Shown piece after piece: positions 8,068 through 17,684 of a DNA stretch of 64,000 nucleotides. Positions within the stretch are counted from its first letter, which is position 1; each line of letters begins with the position of its first letter. Source of the stretch: Xenorhabdus nematophila ATCC 19061 (GTDB lineage Bacteria; Pseudomonadota; Gammaproteobacteria; Enterobacterales; Enterobacteriaceae); contig NC_014170.1 in NCBI RefSeq assembly GCF_000252955.1, positions 62,001-126,000 on the forward strand, in the 5' to 3' direction. The position numbers were made by a program, and so were the translations under genes. The notes under the pieces are model-generated. The model was not told the origin of the DNA, ran no database searches, and saw only the letters and a list, made by a program, of their open reading frames with translations.

Positions 8068-8358
8068 TTACCGATTTGGGTTTGAGTTTTTTAAATGCCG
8101 AAGTACGGTATTCAGGCCAATCCCCATCACGCGTGCTGTCGCCCGACAGCCCATCCCATTCATGGCCATATCGACGATTTGCTTATGGGTACCGGGACGA
8201 CAAGCGGCATAAGTGAACTCCCGTTGCCAGGAGTGACGGCAGGATTGGCAAAGATAACGTTGGTGACCAGAACGCGAGCGCCCATTGCGATGGATCCCTT
8301 TCACTGCCGAACAAGCGGGGCAAGTCACATCAATCTTTGCCATTTGAATATATTCCAA
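8068..8358 (-). CDS. insA: IS1-family InsA
   Basis: A 96-residue protein with the N-terminal zinc finger ([16 protein letters not shown]... [10 protein letters not shown]) and the HTH segment [20 protein letters not shown], typical of IS1 InsA. It binds the terminal repeats and represses transposition, and is the first part of the frameshifted transposase. Confidence 0.9.
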   Translation of the reverse strand: MEYIQMAKIDVTCPACSAVKGIHRNGRSRSGHQRYLCQSCRHSWQREFTYAACRPGTHKQIVDMAMNGMGCRATARVMGIGLNTVLRHLKNSNPNR

Positions 8359-8408
8359 ATAGACAGATTATACATGATTCAACAAATTGATGTCACGACC
8401 AGAGTTTT

Positions 8409-8726
8409 TATATGGTTTTATCCATGAATAATAAAATTTTTCCGTGGATTTCAACGAATAAATTTTAATAAAAATAACACATTACGATAATCAGACTCTT
8501 CAAGGGTAACTTTCACTACGAGCAAACTTTATTTCCTAACACAACCTTTATTAATCAATATAATAGATGTAGATACTTTTTAAGGGCTTAACACTACCGC
8601 CGTAATTTACATTACGCAATAATTATGCAATGGTATTATCTTACATAAGATTGAAGAACAGAGTAGAAAGCTCTTGTATTTTGCTCACCGTCGTTTGCAT
8701 TGGATGCTGTAGTTAGGTTGGATATA
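8409..8726. other. Region without recognised genes
   Basis: AT-rich sequence between the IS1 target duplication and a short unknown frame. No gene, terminator or clear repeat was seen. Confidence 0.4.
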
Positions 8727-8880
8727 ATGGAAAAAACAGGATTAATTGTTTTCCCGTCAGATGGTGGAAAACACTTTTTATTAAATGAAGAATGCAAGTT
8801 ATTAACTAAATTAACAACAATTAAACAAAGACAAGACGGAAGAGCATGGAATAAATATCAATATCGACATTTTGTACCTA
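8727..8880 (+). pseudogene. Unknown gene truncated by a Tn3-family transposon
   Basis: The frame starts MEKTGLIVFPSDGGKHFLLN (a further TTG lies at 8700). About 51 native codons remain before the transposon repeat at 8881 takes over; the frame runs on to 8930 in transposon DNA. The remaining part (KLLTKLTTIKQRQDGRAWNK) matches no family I know. It is weakly supported as a gene. Confidence 0.3.
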
Positions 8881-8957
8881 GGGGTTTAGGGAGCAACGGA
8901 ACAGTAAACGTTGTTAAGCAGTCATTTTAAATAGCCATTTAAATACAAATCAACATA

Positions 8958-11936
8958 TTAGATATCTTCATTGAATGGTCTCAATTCACCTCTGCTGACA
9001 GTTTCCGGAACCGTAAAGGTGTAGCGTCCCTGCATGTTAATATGCCCGCATAGCAATGGAGACAACCTCTTTACATCTTCGTCATGCACCGGGTATCCTT
9101 CTCGCCTGAGTTGTTGCACTGCGGCGTCCATGTAAATCGTATTCCACAGGACGATCATATTTAACACTAAACCTAATGAACCCAACTGATCTTCCTGGCC
9201 TTCGCGATATGCCTGTCTCAGTTCACCTCGTTTTCCATGAAACACATTTCTGGCTACCGCGTGTCGTCCTTCTCCACGATTAAGCTGCTGCAATGTTTTA
9301 CGCCGTTTGGTTTCATCATCAAGGTAGGTCAGCATGTGGATGGTTTTATCTGCACGACCGATTTCCGCTATAGCCTGAGCTAGGCTGGTTGGTCTATCGC
9401 CAATTTGCAAGGTTTTCATGATCGACAGGATATTCAGACGTCCCAGTTTGAGTGAGACTATCAGTCGCAGAATATCATCCCAGTGCGGTACGACTTTTTT
9501 CTCAAAATTCAGGCGATGTGAGGAGATGGGATTAAATGGACCATAATCCGCTTTAGGATCAATGCGCCAGAATCTGGCTCCACCTGTATCGGCTAATCGT
9601 GGGCAGAATCTATACCCCAGCAAACGAAAAAGTCCGAAAATAATATCACTGTAGGCTCCCGTATCAGTCATGATTTGAAACGGCATTTGTTCCGTTTGTT
9701 GCTCCAGTACGACAGCCAGAATGACCAAACTATCCCTGAGTGTCCCCGGAACAACAATGTCGTTTAACCCAGAATATTGGTCAGATATTAGATTGTACCA
9801 AGTCACGCCACGTCCTTTACCGAAATATTTAGGGTTAGGTCCGGCATGAACAGTACGAACAGGAACAACGAATCTCATGCCATCCGCTGACGCAACTTCA
9901 CCCCCTCCCCAAAGACCCGACAATGAAATATCCGTCTGTGCCGAAACCAGAATGGCATTGGCATCTCGGATGGTTTCATCCCTGATATAATTACTGTCCG
10001 TCCAAGCCAGTCGGTCACGTTTCAGGGCTGCAATATCATTGCGAATAAAAGGTTCTGGTCCGGTATTACAGGCTTCAGCCATTAGCATGGCACATATACT
10101 GATATTCAGGTCAGCAACCCGGGAGTTCTGTTCTGATATATGGGTGAAGGCACGGCTAAACTGCGTCAGGGCATCAATTTCAAGTATGAGTTCCGATAAA
10201 TCCACGCGCGGTAGCATATCAGTCACGCACTGGCGCAACTCAATCAGTGAAGGGGTTTCTTCCATTGCGTCCAAAGGACTCAGGATGAGTTCGTCTGTAT
10301 CGGAAAATCTGACGGCCGGGTTTTCAGGAAGCCGGTTCAGTACGTCACGATAGGCTGTAATCAGCTCTACTTCTATTGCTGTCAATGTGGCAGCAGGCAT
10401 TAGTGACAGTCCCAAAGAGCGGCAGATAATAGGACGTAAAGCTTCCCATTCATTTCCTGCTATAAGTCCAGTTCGTGGATCAGCATAGCGCCAGCTGGGA
10501 GAAACATAAATATCTCTTTTTTTCAGCGTAATCTGAAGTTCTTTCAGGGTACAAAATGTATAAGCATGAAAATCAATACTGCCATCATTTCTTATAACAT
10601 GTTGTTGCCATGATTTATTAATGATTTCTCGGGGAGCATCGTTATCTGTTTTTTTCTTCTTAAGATTGTTCTCAATCCAGTAAAGCGCATTAATTAGTGC
10701 TTCGGCTGAAGCATTACCTTCAAAATGAATCTTTGAAAGAAATTCAGGTAAAAATAGACGGACAGTGCGGAATTTAGTATCCAGCTCATTGAAATAAACA
10801 TTATTAACCGGCCGAATAAGCGAAGTGATATTGTTTACAGCATTCTCCAGCACACTCTCAGGGATCAAATTATATATGCTATCACGAACATCCGCGTTTG
10901 ATAGTTTATCATCAAGCAGCATCTTACAGGCTTTTGCCAATATCTCCGCTGCCCGATCCAAATCTTTAATTGTACGTTGCCGATTCTTTTTATCTGCCTG
11001 AACCGCACCATTGAAGAGATCCCGGAGTAATGCTTCCAGTAATTCAAGTACATCATCCTGTGCGGTGGCTTCCATACAACAGGCAAATGCGACAAGGGTT
11101 GCCAGTTTTCTTTTTTCTGGCAGGCGTTGAAGAACTGTTATTTTGGCTGTTGCGGCATAACGAGCCAACGCTGCTATCCGGGTATCGGAAACAGGCGTTA
11201 TTGCTGGCAATGTAATGCCCAGATTGCGTATAGAGTGTAAGCGTGAAATAGCCTGGCGTAGTGATGATGAGTTAACTTTTGTTGGCGCTGTCCGTAACTG
11301 GTCAAGTAACGAATACCGACTTCCGGGTGGTACAGACAGAAGCTCAAGAAGGCATCGGGTTTGTGTTTCATCAATACAAGATGACAGTGTATGCCACAAC
11401 CTGTTTTCCACTCTGCTTCGTAACCGGGCTATATATCGCTCAATCAGAGAATAACCGGGTAATAATACTTTATGTGACAGTAGCCATCCGGTACATCTTT
11501 CGAAAAGAACTCCCGGCCGATTTGTTCCTGTCCAGCATAATGAATATAACCAGCGAGTCAGAGAAAAAGCGACTCGTGAGTCTGTAAACTCTGTGTATCC
11601 ATAAATACTTATAATTTCATCAATATGCTGCCTACGTTGCTTTCCTGAGTTATAAAGGTCAATAGCATTATTTATGTTTTCGGTATGTAATTGTTGTGCC
11701 AGAAATACAATAATAATATCGGGAACCTTGGAAATTTCTGGAAACTTTCCGATAAAACGTACAGTACACAACAAGATAGCGAAGCCTAAACGGTTATGCT
11801 CACCTCGTTTTTCTGAAATATTTAGACGATCAAAATCATCAAGATGGAAATATCTTGCCAGTGTTTCTTTTGTCAGCTCAACAGAATAATTACCATAATT
11901 TGTCCGCTGCTCTTCTGACAGGAAATTAACAGGCAT
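8958..11936 (-). CDS. tnpA: Tn3-family transposase TnpA
   Basis: A full-length 992-residue transposase with the DUF4158 N-terminal DNA-binding region (MPVNFLSEEQRTNYGNYS) and the DDE catalytic domain. Landmarks are SADGMRFVVPVRTVHAGPNPKYFGKGRG, TDTGAYSDIIFGLFRLLGYRFCPRLAD and the C-terminal LNRGEGRHAVARNVFHGKRGELRQAYREGQEDQLG. The order and length are normal and no stops are present. It uses the terminal repeats at 8881 and 12740. The upstream tnpR is 29 bp away on the same strand. Confidence 0.95.
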   Translation of the reverse strand: MPVNFLSEEQRTNYGNYSVELTKETLARYFHLDDFDRLNISEKRGEHNRLGFAILLCTVRFIGKFPEISKVPDIIIVFLAQQLHTENINNAIDLYNSGKQRRQHIDEIISIYGYTEFTDSRVAFSLTRWLYSLCWTGTNRPGVLFERCTGWLLSHKVLLPGYSLIERYIARLRSRVENRLWHTLSSCIDETQTRCLLELLSVPPGSRYSLLDQLRTAPTKVNSSSLRQAISRLHSIRNLGITLPAITPVSDTRIAALARYAATAKITVLQRLPEKRKLATLVAFACCMEATAQDDVLELLEALLRDLFNGAVQADKKNRQRTIKDLDRAAEILAKACKMLLDDKLSNADVRDSIYNLIPESVLENAVNNITSLIRPVNNVYFNELDTKFRTVRLFLPEFLSKIHFEGNASAEALINALYWIENNLKKKKTDNDAPREIINKSWQQHVIRNDGSIDFHAYTFCTLKELQITLKKRDIYVSPSWRYADPRTGLIAGNEWEALRPIICRSLGLSLMPAATLTAIEVELITAYRDVLNRLPENPAVRFSDTDELILSPLDAMEETPSLIELRQCVTDMLPRVDLSELILEIDALTQFSRAFTHISEQNSRVADLNISICAMLMAEACNTGPEPFIRNDIAALKRDRLAWTDSNYIRDETIRDANAILVSAQTDISLSGLWGGGEVASADGMRFVVPVRTVHAGPNPKYFGKGRGVTWYNLISDQYSGLNDIVVPGTLRDSLVILAVVLEQQTEQMPFQIMTDTGAYSDIIFGLFRLLGYRFCPRLADTGGARFWRIDPKADYGPFNPISSHRLNFEKKVVPHWDDILRLIVSLKLGRLNILSIMKTLQIGDRPTSLAQAIAEIGRADKTIHMLTYLDDETKRRKTLQQLNRGEGRHAVARNVFHGKRGELRQAYREGQEDQLGSLGLVLNMIVLWNTIYMDAAVQQLRREGYPVHDEDVKRLSPLLCGHINMQGRYTFTVPETVSRGELRPFNEDI

Positions 11937-11965
11937 AGTAAACTATCCTTAATAAATGACTCTGG

Positions 11966-12589
11966 TCATCCCGTTTTTTTAGACTGATAAATAGCCCAGA
12001 CTCGTTTAACCTGACTGATACTACACCCTGCCAGTGCAGCGGTACGTTCAATCGTCAAGCCTGACCGGCGAAGAGTGACAATACGTTCGTGAATTGAGAA
12101 ATCCGCTTTCCTGCCAGAATACTTACCGGATGCTTTGGCGAGTTGGATGCCCTGACGTTGCCTCTCACGGCGGAGTTCATAATCATCATGTGCCATTTGA
12201 AGAGCCACTTTCAATAACAGTTCCTGAACAGACTCGAGGACAATACGGGGTGTATCATCAGCTTCAGCAGCCAGCTCTGATAAGTCCACGATACCGGGAA
12301 CGGCCAGTCGTGCGCCTTTTCCTCTGATAGAGGCAATAAGTTTTTCTGCTTCAGGAATGGGAAGGCGGCTAATGCGGTCAATTTTTTCAGCGATCACCAC
12401 ATCGCCGGGCTGAAGATCCGCAATCATTCTGAGTAACTCGGGCCTATCTGCCCGGGCACCTGATGCTTTTTCCCGGTAAATGCCTGCAATATAGAAACCA
12501 TTATCTGTCGCCATTTTTTCGATACCAGCTTGGCGAGTCAGATCCTGCTCTGATGTGCTGACTCTTTCATAGATACGCGCCGTTTTCAT
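11966..12589 (-). CDS. tnpR: Serine resolvase TnpR
   Basis: A 207-residue serine recombinase starting MKTARIYERVSTSEQDLTRQ. The nucleophile Ser lies in YERVSTSEQD, with the conserved GDVVIAEKIDRISR motif and a C-terminal HTH (RSGLTIERTAALAGCSISQV). It resolves transposition cointegrates at the res site upstream (12597-12700) and usually represses its own operon there. Confidence 0.93.
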   Translation of the reverse strand: MKTARIYERVSTSEQDLTRQAGIEKMATDNGFYIAGIYREKASGARADRPELLRMIADLQPGDVVIAEKIDRISRLPIPEAEKLIASIRGKGARLAVPGIVDLSELAAEADDTPRIVLESVQELLLKVALQMAHDDYELRRERQRQGIQLAKASGKYSGRKADFSIHERIVTLRRSGLTIERTAALAGCSISQVKRVWAIYQSKKTG

Positions 12590-12596
12590 TTGAGAG

Positions 12597-12700
12597 TAGC
12601 CAAAATAAGTATAGTTAATTTGGCTATCGTAAAAGAGGTGGCTAAAAATGGCAATCGGCGATGTAAATTGGCTGGTTGATTTTTGGCTATTTAAAATGAC
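12597..12700. promoter_or_regulatory. Probable res site of Tn A
   Basis: Repeated TTGGCTA/TAGCCAA motifs: TAGCCAAA at 12597 pairs with TTTGGCTA about 22 bp later, and further GGCTA copies follow near 12640 and 12684. This is the spacing expected of resolvase-binding subsites between tnpR and the transposon end. Confidence 0.6.
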
Positions 12701-12740
12701 CGCTTAACGGTGTTTACTGTTCCGTTGCTCCCCAAACCCC

Positions 12741-13076
12741 ATAACGGCGTGTTCGGTCTCCGCATCCACACGGTTCTTCAGATTAGGGGTTTTTCTGCTT
12801 TGGTTGATTAATGCATCAATCCCGCCCGTTTCAACGAGTTCCTGATAACGATAAAACGTATCTCTGGATACGCCCATCACTTTACAGGCTCTCGAGACAT
12901 TACTGAGTTCTTCAGCGAGATTAAGCAGACCCGCCTTGTGTTTGATGATGGGATTGCTAGTATAAAGCATGAGAGTGACCTCTTAGTCTTTGATTATGGA
13001 TTCATCACCTTTAATCAAAGTCGGTAACTCTCTTCTTTTCAAACTGAAGTGTCAGATCTGGTCTGAACTAATACAC
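12741..13076 (-). pseudogene. IS481-family remnant, 5' part of transposase
   Basis: The frame from 12970 encodes the N-terminal HTH of an IS481 transposase (IIKHKAGLLNLAEELSNVSRACKVMGVSRDTFYRYQE on two helices). It is cut by Tn A at 12740, after about 76 codons. The upstream end with TGTGTATTAGTTCAGACC (minus strand, from about 13076) looks like the IS terminus. The catalytic core is missing. Confidence 0.75.
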
Positions 13077-13104
13077 ATTAACAGAGAAAATCTGAGTCAA
13101 TGTG

Positions 13105-13876
13105 GGGTTGGTTGTATTTTATGCAGCTAATCGGTAAAACATTTCTGCCGGTGACAATGCCTTATCTTCTGATTGTGAGTATTGTCCTTTACGTAGCATC
13201 GAAACGAGCTCTATCCCCGCTAAAATCGTTTGGGCCCGGCGAAACGATTTAAAGCCTGACATCGGCCGTATCCGACGTTTGATATTGTGGTGAGCTTGCT
13301 CAATGCGGTTATTCAGGTATTTATTTTGCCGGATTTCAATCCCCTGCTGAGGCTCACCTTCCGCATTGAGGAGGGTGAGCGCGGCGGTATTGGCCCCACT
13401 TTTATCGATAGTCACGACGGCGGGTCTGCCGTGCTGGCATATCGCTTTACGGAAAAAACGCCGGGCTGCCGTTGCATCGCGGCGAGCGGTCAGCAGGAAG
13501 TCAATCGTCTGACCGTCGGTATCGACCGCCCGGTAAAGGTATTTCCACTGACCTTTCACTTTGATGTACGTTTCATCCATTCGCCACCGGGAGCCAACGG
13601 GCTTTTTGCGAGGTCGGAAAGCCTTGCCGAGCAGGGGCACCAAACGTAACACCCAGCGATGTATCGTGGCATGGTCGACCCCAATGTCACGCTCTGCCAT
13701 CATCTCTTCGAGATTGCGCAGACTCACGGCATAAGCGAGGTACCCACGAACACATTGGGCAATGATATCGACAGGATAATGCAGACGTTTGAACGCTTTT
13801 CGGATAAGGGACATCACTCTGGACTCGCTCAAAAACAGGGAAGCTTACCTGATGACCGCTTAATGCGACAGAACCC
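13105..13876 (-). mobile_element. IS6-family insertion sequence
   Basis: The right end is clear: GGGTTCTGTCGCATTAA on the minus strand, 13860-13876. The same 17 bp recur at 36873 and in the inverted copy near 62352. The left end near 13105 (GGGTTGGTTGTATTTTA) is a weaker match. The element truncates the last gene of the peptide cluster. Confidence 0.75.
13119..13832 (-). CDS. IS6-family transposase
   Basis: A 237-residue DDE transposase. Landmarks are RWRMDETYIKVKGQWKYLYRAVD (first Asp), VVTIDKSGANTAAL (second Asp) and RQNKYLNNRIEQAHHNIKRR (Glu), then MSGFKSFRRAQTILAGIEL, as in IS26 relatives. It appears intact. Such elements move by forming cointegrates and often shuffle neighbouring plasmid segments. 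Confidence 0.92.
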   Translation of the reverse strand: MSESRVMSLIRKAFKRLHYPVDIIAQCVRGYLAYAVSLRNLEEMMAERDIGVDHATIHRWVLRLVPLLGKAFRPRKKPVGSRWRMDETYIKVKGQWKYLYRAVDTDGQTIDFLLTARRDATAARRFFRKAICQHGRPAVVTIDKSGANTAALTLLNAEGEPQQGIEIRQNKYLNNRIEQAHHNIKRRIRPMSGFKSFRRAQTILAGIELVSMLRKGQYSQSEDKALSPAEMFYRLAA

Positions 13877-14314
13877 CCAATAACCCCTATTATTAGATTT
13901 TTTCAGTTTTAGATCTCTGCGAGGAGGAAAAACAGGACAAGTATCTAATACACAATCTGTTTTACTGTTACTCAAATTATCGATTATATAACTGGCTGTA
14001 ATGCGTTCATGTTCTAATAACACACATTTTGAAGAAATAATATCCTCGCAATATCTGATTATTTCCTTAATAGTGTTAGGAGTATTAGCAGGAGTACCAA
14101 GGACATTATCAATTATTGGTGGTGTAGCCAAAAAACTTAATCGTTCTTGTAAATGTTTTGCTACTAATAATACACCAGAAAGTGATAATCCAACCTCAAT
14201 TTTAATATTGATTGAAGGTGACAATATTATTTCTTTAGATATAGATCCTATATGCTTGATAATCAGATCCAATGACCTACTATAAAAATTACGTAGATTA
14301 TAAATATTAATCAT
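13877..14314 (-). pseudogene. Last gene of the peptide cluster, truncated by IS6
   Basis: The start is taken at ATG 14314 (MINIYNLRNFYSRSLDLI), which overlaps the stop of the ClpX-like gene by 8 bp, so the genes are translationally coupled. About 145 native residues remain; from 13876 the frame reads IS6 DNA and ends at 13829. The protein is mostly helical, with several Cys (CEDIISSKCVLLEHE, DCVLDTCPVFPPRR). No family recognised. It could be an immunity protein or an accessory subunit. The amount lost is unknown. Confidence 0.5.
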
Positions 14315-15200
14315 CAGAGAACACCAAATCATGTTTACTGAATTCATGGGAACTATTCCCGATAATTATCATTTCCACAATTTTATCATAAACAATATTA
14401 TTGAATAGGTAGCTAACTGAACGGTAATGCCCTCCTAGTTTAAACGCTTCACGTGCAAGTAAAGATTTAAATGAATCATCGAAAGATATATTCATCCCTT
14501 TAGATTCTGCAAACCTAACTGCTTTCTCATAGAGTTCATCATCATTCGCCATCTTAAATAGCTCATTTTCATTTGGTTCTTTTAAGTGTATAAAAAAATC
14601 CACTCTATTCGCTAGTTCAGGAATAAATCCTGAATCGATCAAATTCTTTGGGCAAGACATTTTTTTTCCGTTAAAACTTCCTGTAAATACAAATATCATA
14701 TTATTAGTATTTAAATTCAGTATAGGATTTGGATTTATTCTGGAAGGATTCGGATTTGTAATACCAATCTCAACTCCATCCAGAGGTTTAAGTAATGACT
14801 GTTGAATACCAATTCCATTGACATCTTTTTCAACTGAAAAAGATGCACTTAACTTATCAAACTCATCTAAATGAATGATTCCTTTCGTAGCAACTTTACA
14901 ATCGCCTCCTGAAACATATAGTAATTTCTCAAATATACTATAGGGATCTTTTCCACTATAACCAACTTCAGATAATTCTTTGGAATCTATAGTTGACATT
15001 ACCCTAAAACTTACTTGCTTTAAGATATTCGCCAGACGAGTTTTTCCTGAACCTGATGCGCCAGAGATTAATAGACACTTAGGTTTATAACCGAATGTTT
15101 CAATATCTTCACTTAATAAAATAGAAAGTATACGATTTACTTTATCTATATTACTACCATTTTTCATTAGTTTTTTATTTATGCTAATTAAGCAACTCAT
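14307..15200 (-). CDS. ClpX-like AAA+ ATPase in the peptide cluster
   Basis: A 297-residue single AAA+ module. Walker A is GASGSGKT (47-54); SEVGYSGKDPYSIFEKLL (77-94) matches the ClpX segment carrying the GYVG pore loop, here GYSG. Walker B is IIHLDEFDK (108-116), then GIQQSLLKPLDG, sensor 1 at MIFVFTGSF and the arginine finger in FIPELANRVDF. The zinc-binding N domain of ClpX is absent, and the loop region where ClpX carries the IGF tripeptide for docking ClpP is shortened and lacks it. It should therefore unfold or remodel a partner without ClpP. Its ATG overlaps the MFS gene stop by 4 bp. It may act on the precursor peptide or provide immunity; this is inference. Confidence 0.7.
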   Translation of the reverse strand: MSCLISINKKLMKNGSNIDKVNRILSILLSEDIETFGYKPKCLLISGASGSGKTRLANILKQVSFRVMSTIDSKELSEVGYSGKDPYSIFEKLLYVSGGDCKVATKGIIHLDEFDKLSASFSVEKDVNGIGIQQSLLKPLDGVEIGITNPNPSRINPNPILNLNTNNMIFVFTGSFNGKKMSCPKNLIDSGFIPELANRVDFFIHLKEPNENELFKMANDDELYEKAVRFAESKGMNISFDDSFKSLLAREAFKLGGHYRSVSYLFNNIVYDKIVEMIIIGNSSHEFSKHDLVFSDD

Positions 15201-16393
15201 TTATCCTCCTTACTTATTTTATCTATATATATTTTAGCGCTTTTAGCTAGAAAAAATGGAGCAATTGAACCGATAGAAACAAATAAAAAAAATGGAATAA
15301 ATGAGCTAAATTTATTAACCAAAAACAACAGCACTACTGAATACATTGCTGTAATTCCTCTTACGATAGTATCACTGGCTAAAATCACTTCTCCCAAGTG
15401 TTCTTGTGGTGTAATGGCTTGTCCTAAAGTCATTCCTGCTATCCTAAAATAGAATTGTCCCCAACCTAATATTGCAGCCATTACATATAAAGAATATTTA
15501 TCAAATTTAAATATAGAGGCAATCACGATAGCCGCAATCGCAAATATCGTGGACGATTTAGAAAACATTGACACAATTTTAGGGTTGTTTTTTAAAACTT
15601 CATTTGAAATCAAGCCATTTACTACAAATCCCGCACTAATAAAAGAGAGGATAATATTTTGAATTACAGTAAATTGATCATTGCTTACTGATGATTTAGC
15701 AACCATAATAGGAATAAGCACAATCACACCTGTAAATATTAAGTTATTTAAAATTCTGTTTATTGTAAGCCCTTTTAGCGGAGCATTATTGGAAATAATT
15801 TTATACCCAAGCCAAACATCTGTACTACTGACTTCTTTATTTGTTCTCATCTTTCGCAATTCTGGACTAAGTATCCACGGAACACAAGTTACTAAATAAA
15901 AAATCATGAAAAAAACAAAAGACAAATTATGCCCAAAACTAACAATAATTGCAGCCGATAGCAACGGAGAAATAATTAGAGATGTTTGAACTGCTGTAGT
16001 ATACTTAGTGAAATTATGTGCTTTATCCTTATCCAACTTTATTAACTTGTTTAAAGATGAATTGTTATTCGGATTATCTAACCCTATAATTATAGAAAGC
16101 ATAAATATCGCAAATAAAACCACATATATATTGTTTGTGAATATCAATATAGGTATCAAAGAGGACGAAATTACAGGCCCAAAAAAACCGACTCTAAAGC
16201 CTTGATATTTACTTAAAACCCATCCCAAAAGAACTCCGGTGAAACTAATACCTAAAGAATTAGCTATGGTTATTGAGGATGAATAAATTCCCATACTATC
16301 AATTAATTCTAGTTTAGATATAGCTGTAGATATAATACCAATGCTAGAAAACTGAGTTAGACAACCAATAATTATTATCGCCAATATATTCAT
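15197..16393 (-). CDS. MFS transporter of the peptide cluster
   Basis: A 398-residue protein with about 12 hydrophobic spans, starting MNILAIIIIGCLTQFSSIGI, and lacking soluble domains. The layout, two halves of six spans with a basic cytoplasmic loop in the middle (SPELRKMRTNKEV), fits the major facilitator superfamily. It lies 14 bp after the PP-loop ATPase gene and overlaps the next gene, so it is in the same operon. The likely job is proton-driven export of the mature peptide or its product, as MFS pumps do in several microcin systems. Confidence 0.7.
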   Translation of the reverse strand: MNILAIIIIGCLTQFSSIGIISTAISKLELIDSMGIYSSSITIANSLGISFTGVLLGWVLSKYQGFRVGFFGPVISSSLIPILIFTNNIYVVLFAIFMLSIIIGLDNPNNNSSLNKLIKLDKDKAHNFTKYTTAVQTSLIISPLLSAAIIVSFGHNLSFVFFMIFYLVTCVPWILSPELRKMRTNKEVSSTDVWLGYKIISNNAPLKGLTINRILNNLIFTGVIVLIPIMVAKSSVSNDQFTVIQNIILSFISAGFVVNGLISNEVLKNNPKIVSMFSKSSTIFAIAAIVIASIFKFDKYSLYVMAAILGWGQFYFRIAGMTLGQAITPQEHLGEVILASDTIVRGITAMYSVVLLFLVNKFSSFIPFFLFVSIGSIAPFFLAKSAKIYIDKISKEDK

Positions 16394-16407
16394 AAATCAC
16401 ATATACG

Positions 16408-17607
16408 TTAGATATTTTTACCATAGTTGATATATTCACTCCACATTGACAATATATTCTCTGGTATATCAGGAATAGCACTAAATCCTAATTCATTATA
16501 ATATTCTAATTCAATCGGATTGCGATAACTTATCTTTTGCAATCCATCAATGAGCATGAATTCAATACCAGAAGATACCATAGAAACCGATTGAGCCAAA
16601 TAGTAACTTAATGCTCTCCAGTATAAATTACTAGGATATCTATCCATATAATTCTCTAATGAAAACTTAGGGTGACAGCCGTCTAAAATACGTTTAGGAC
16701 AACGATAGAGTGGATACCATATTTGGATTTCATCTATTTTCCTGATAGGAAATGATGAAAGGTTCTCTCCTTTTATCATAGAAAAAATTGCCTCGGCTAA
16801 AATATCTTCGAGATTTAATCCGGTAACAATAATATTTGTTTTATTTTGTCGAGCAACATGACTTAAAACTAAACGGATACCTAATGTTCCGATAACTTCC
16901 AAGTCAGAGTCAGGATAAAATTTCTCGAAATCTTCTGCCCAATGCCCTCCTTCTGTACCACGAATAATTTTGTTTACTTCTTCTTTTTCCATCACAAGAA
17001 GTTGCAAACCGACTTCCTGACAAACTTTATATGCTCGATTAATCCCTTTATCCCAATCAGCAATTCCCATAATCATAACAGGAGTGATATTTTCCTTCTT
17101 TATACCAGAATGAATAAGGCTAGTTAATAAAGTATTTGAATCACCACCGCCACTAATACCAACAATGATTTTTTCATCAGAATATGCTGACGCAAACTGT
17201 TCTTTGAATTTATCAACTTCAATTTTGACAAACTCATGACATTCTTTTTGACTAAACAATATATGTTTTTTATTTTCGCCATCATGGTTATCAAAAGTAT
17301 ACTCTGCGGTTGGTTCAGCATTTGGATCTTGGTAAAGGTCAATGTGTTTATTAATAACGGACGCATAATCGATATTACGATCTGCTCTAAATACCAGACT
17401 ATCTCCTTCCAGTTCATCCACTAACTCAGCTACTTTTTTATTTAAACACGGAATAACTTGATAATTTCCCATGTAATCTACTTTATAGGCAGAGACTGAG
17501 TTGAATGGAATTCCATTAACCATTAGGATATCTTTTAAAAATAAATCTTCTGATTGATAATTAAGAAGAAAATCACCATGCGGGGTAACAAGTTTTAATG
17601 ATTTCAT
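16408..17607 (-). CDS. PP-loop ATP-pyrophosphatase (peptide-modifying enzyme candidate)
   Basis: The start is taken at ATG 17607 (MKSLKLVTPHGDFLL); the frame extends to a GTG at 17619. Residue numbers are from that longer form. The ATP-pyrophosphatase signature SGGGDS is at 156-161 (VGISGGGDSNTLL). A GTLGIRLVLSH helix and the ligand-loop-like sequence VTGLNLEDILAEAIF follow. YPLYRCPKRILDGCHP carries two Cys. This fold, shared by asparagine synthetase, QueC and TtcA, adenylates a carbonyl. The N-terminal ~115 residues (beta-rich, VNGIPFNSVSAYKVDY) are not a glutaminase domain, so it is not a standard lasso cyclase. Next to a small peptide gene and an exporter it is the likely modifying enzyme. 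Confidence 0.65.
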   Translation of the reverse strand: MKSLKLVTPHGDFLLNYQSEDLFLKDILMVNGIPFNSVSAYKVDYMGNYQVIPCLNKKVAELVDELEGDSLVFRADRNIDYASVINKHIDLYQDPNAEPTAEYTFDNHDGENKKHILFSQKECHEFVKIEVDKFKEQFASAYSDEKIIVGISGGGDSNTLLTSLIHSGIKKENITPVMIMGIADWDKGINRAYKVCQEVGLQLLVMEKEEVNKIIRGTEGGHWAEDFEKFYPDSDLEVIGTLGIRLVLSHVARQNKTNIIVTGLNLEDILAEAIFSMIKGENLSSFPIRKIDEIQIWYPLYRCPKRILDGCHPKFSLENYMDRYPSNLYWRALSYYLAQSVSMVSSGIEFMLIDGLQKISYRNPIELEYYNELGFSAIPDIPENILSMWSEYINYGKNI

Positions 17608-17636
17608 TTCAAATTCCACTGTGCTGAATAAGAAAT

Positions 17637-17654
17637 GGGAGAGTTTCCTCCCCC
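17637..17654 (-). terminator. Weak stem-loop between peptide gene and modifying enzyme
   Basis: On the minus strand, a GGGAG/CTCCC-type stem with a short loop lies between the peptide stop and the ATPase start. A partial terminator here would give more peptide mRNA than enzyme mRNA, as seen in many bacteriocin operons. Confidence 0.4.
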
Positions 17655-17684
17655 ATAATTAATGAAAATTTTTCTCGTAGAAAT

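Larger units (their letters stand above)
7631..8400 (-). mobile_element. IS1-family insertion sequence with 8-bp target duplication
   Basis: The terminal repeats start GGTCGTGAC on both ends (7631 and, inverted, 8400). The flanks AGAGTTTT at 7623-7630 and 8401-8408 are a direct repeat, so this insertion is intact and clean. Length is 770 bp and it encodes InsA and InsB. Confidence 0.9.
8881..12740 (-). mobile_element. Complete Tn3-family transposon (Tn A, 3.9 kb)
   Basis: Inverted repeats of ~38 bp beginning GGGGTTTAGGGAGCAACGGA (left, 8881) and GGGGTTTGGGGAGCAACGGA (right, inverted, ending 12740). It contains only tnpA and tnpR, in the same direction. The flanking 5-mers (ACCTA and ATAAC) differ, and the flanks are an unknown gene and an IS481 remnant. 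The element has therefore been involved in a rearrangement since insertion. Confidence 0.9.
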
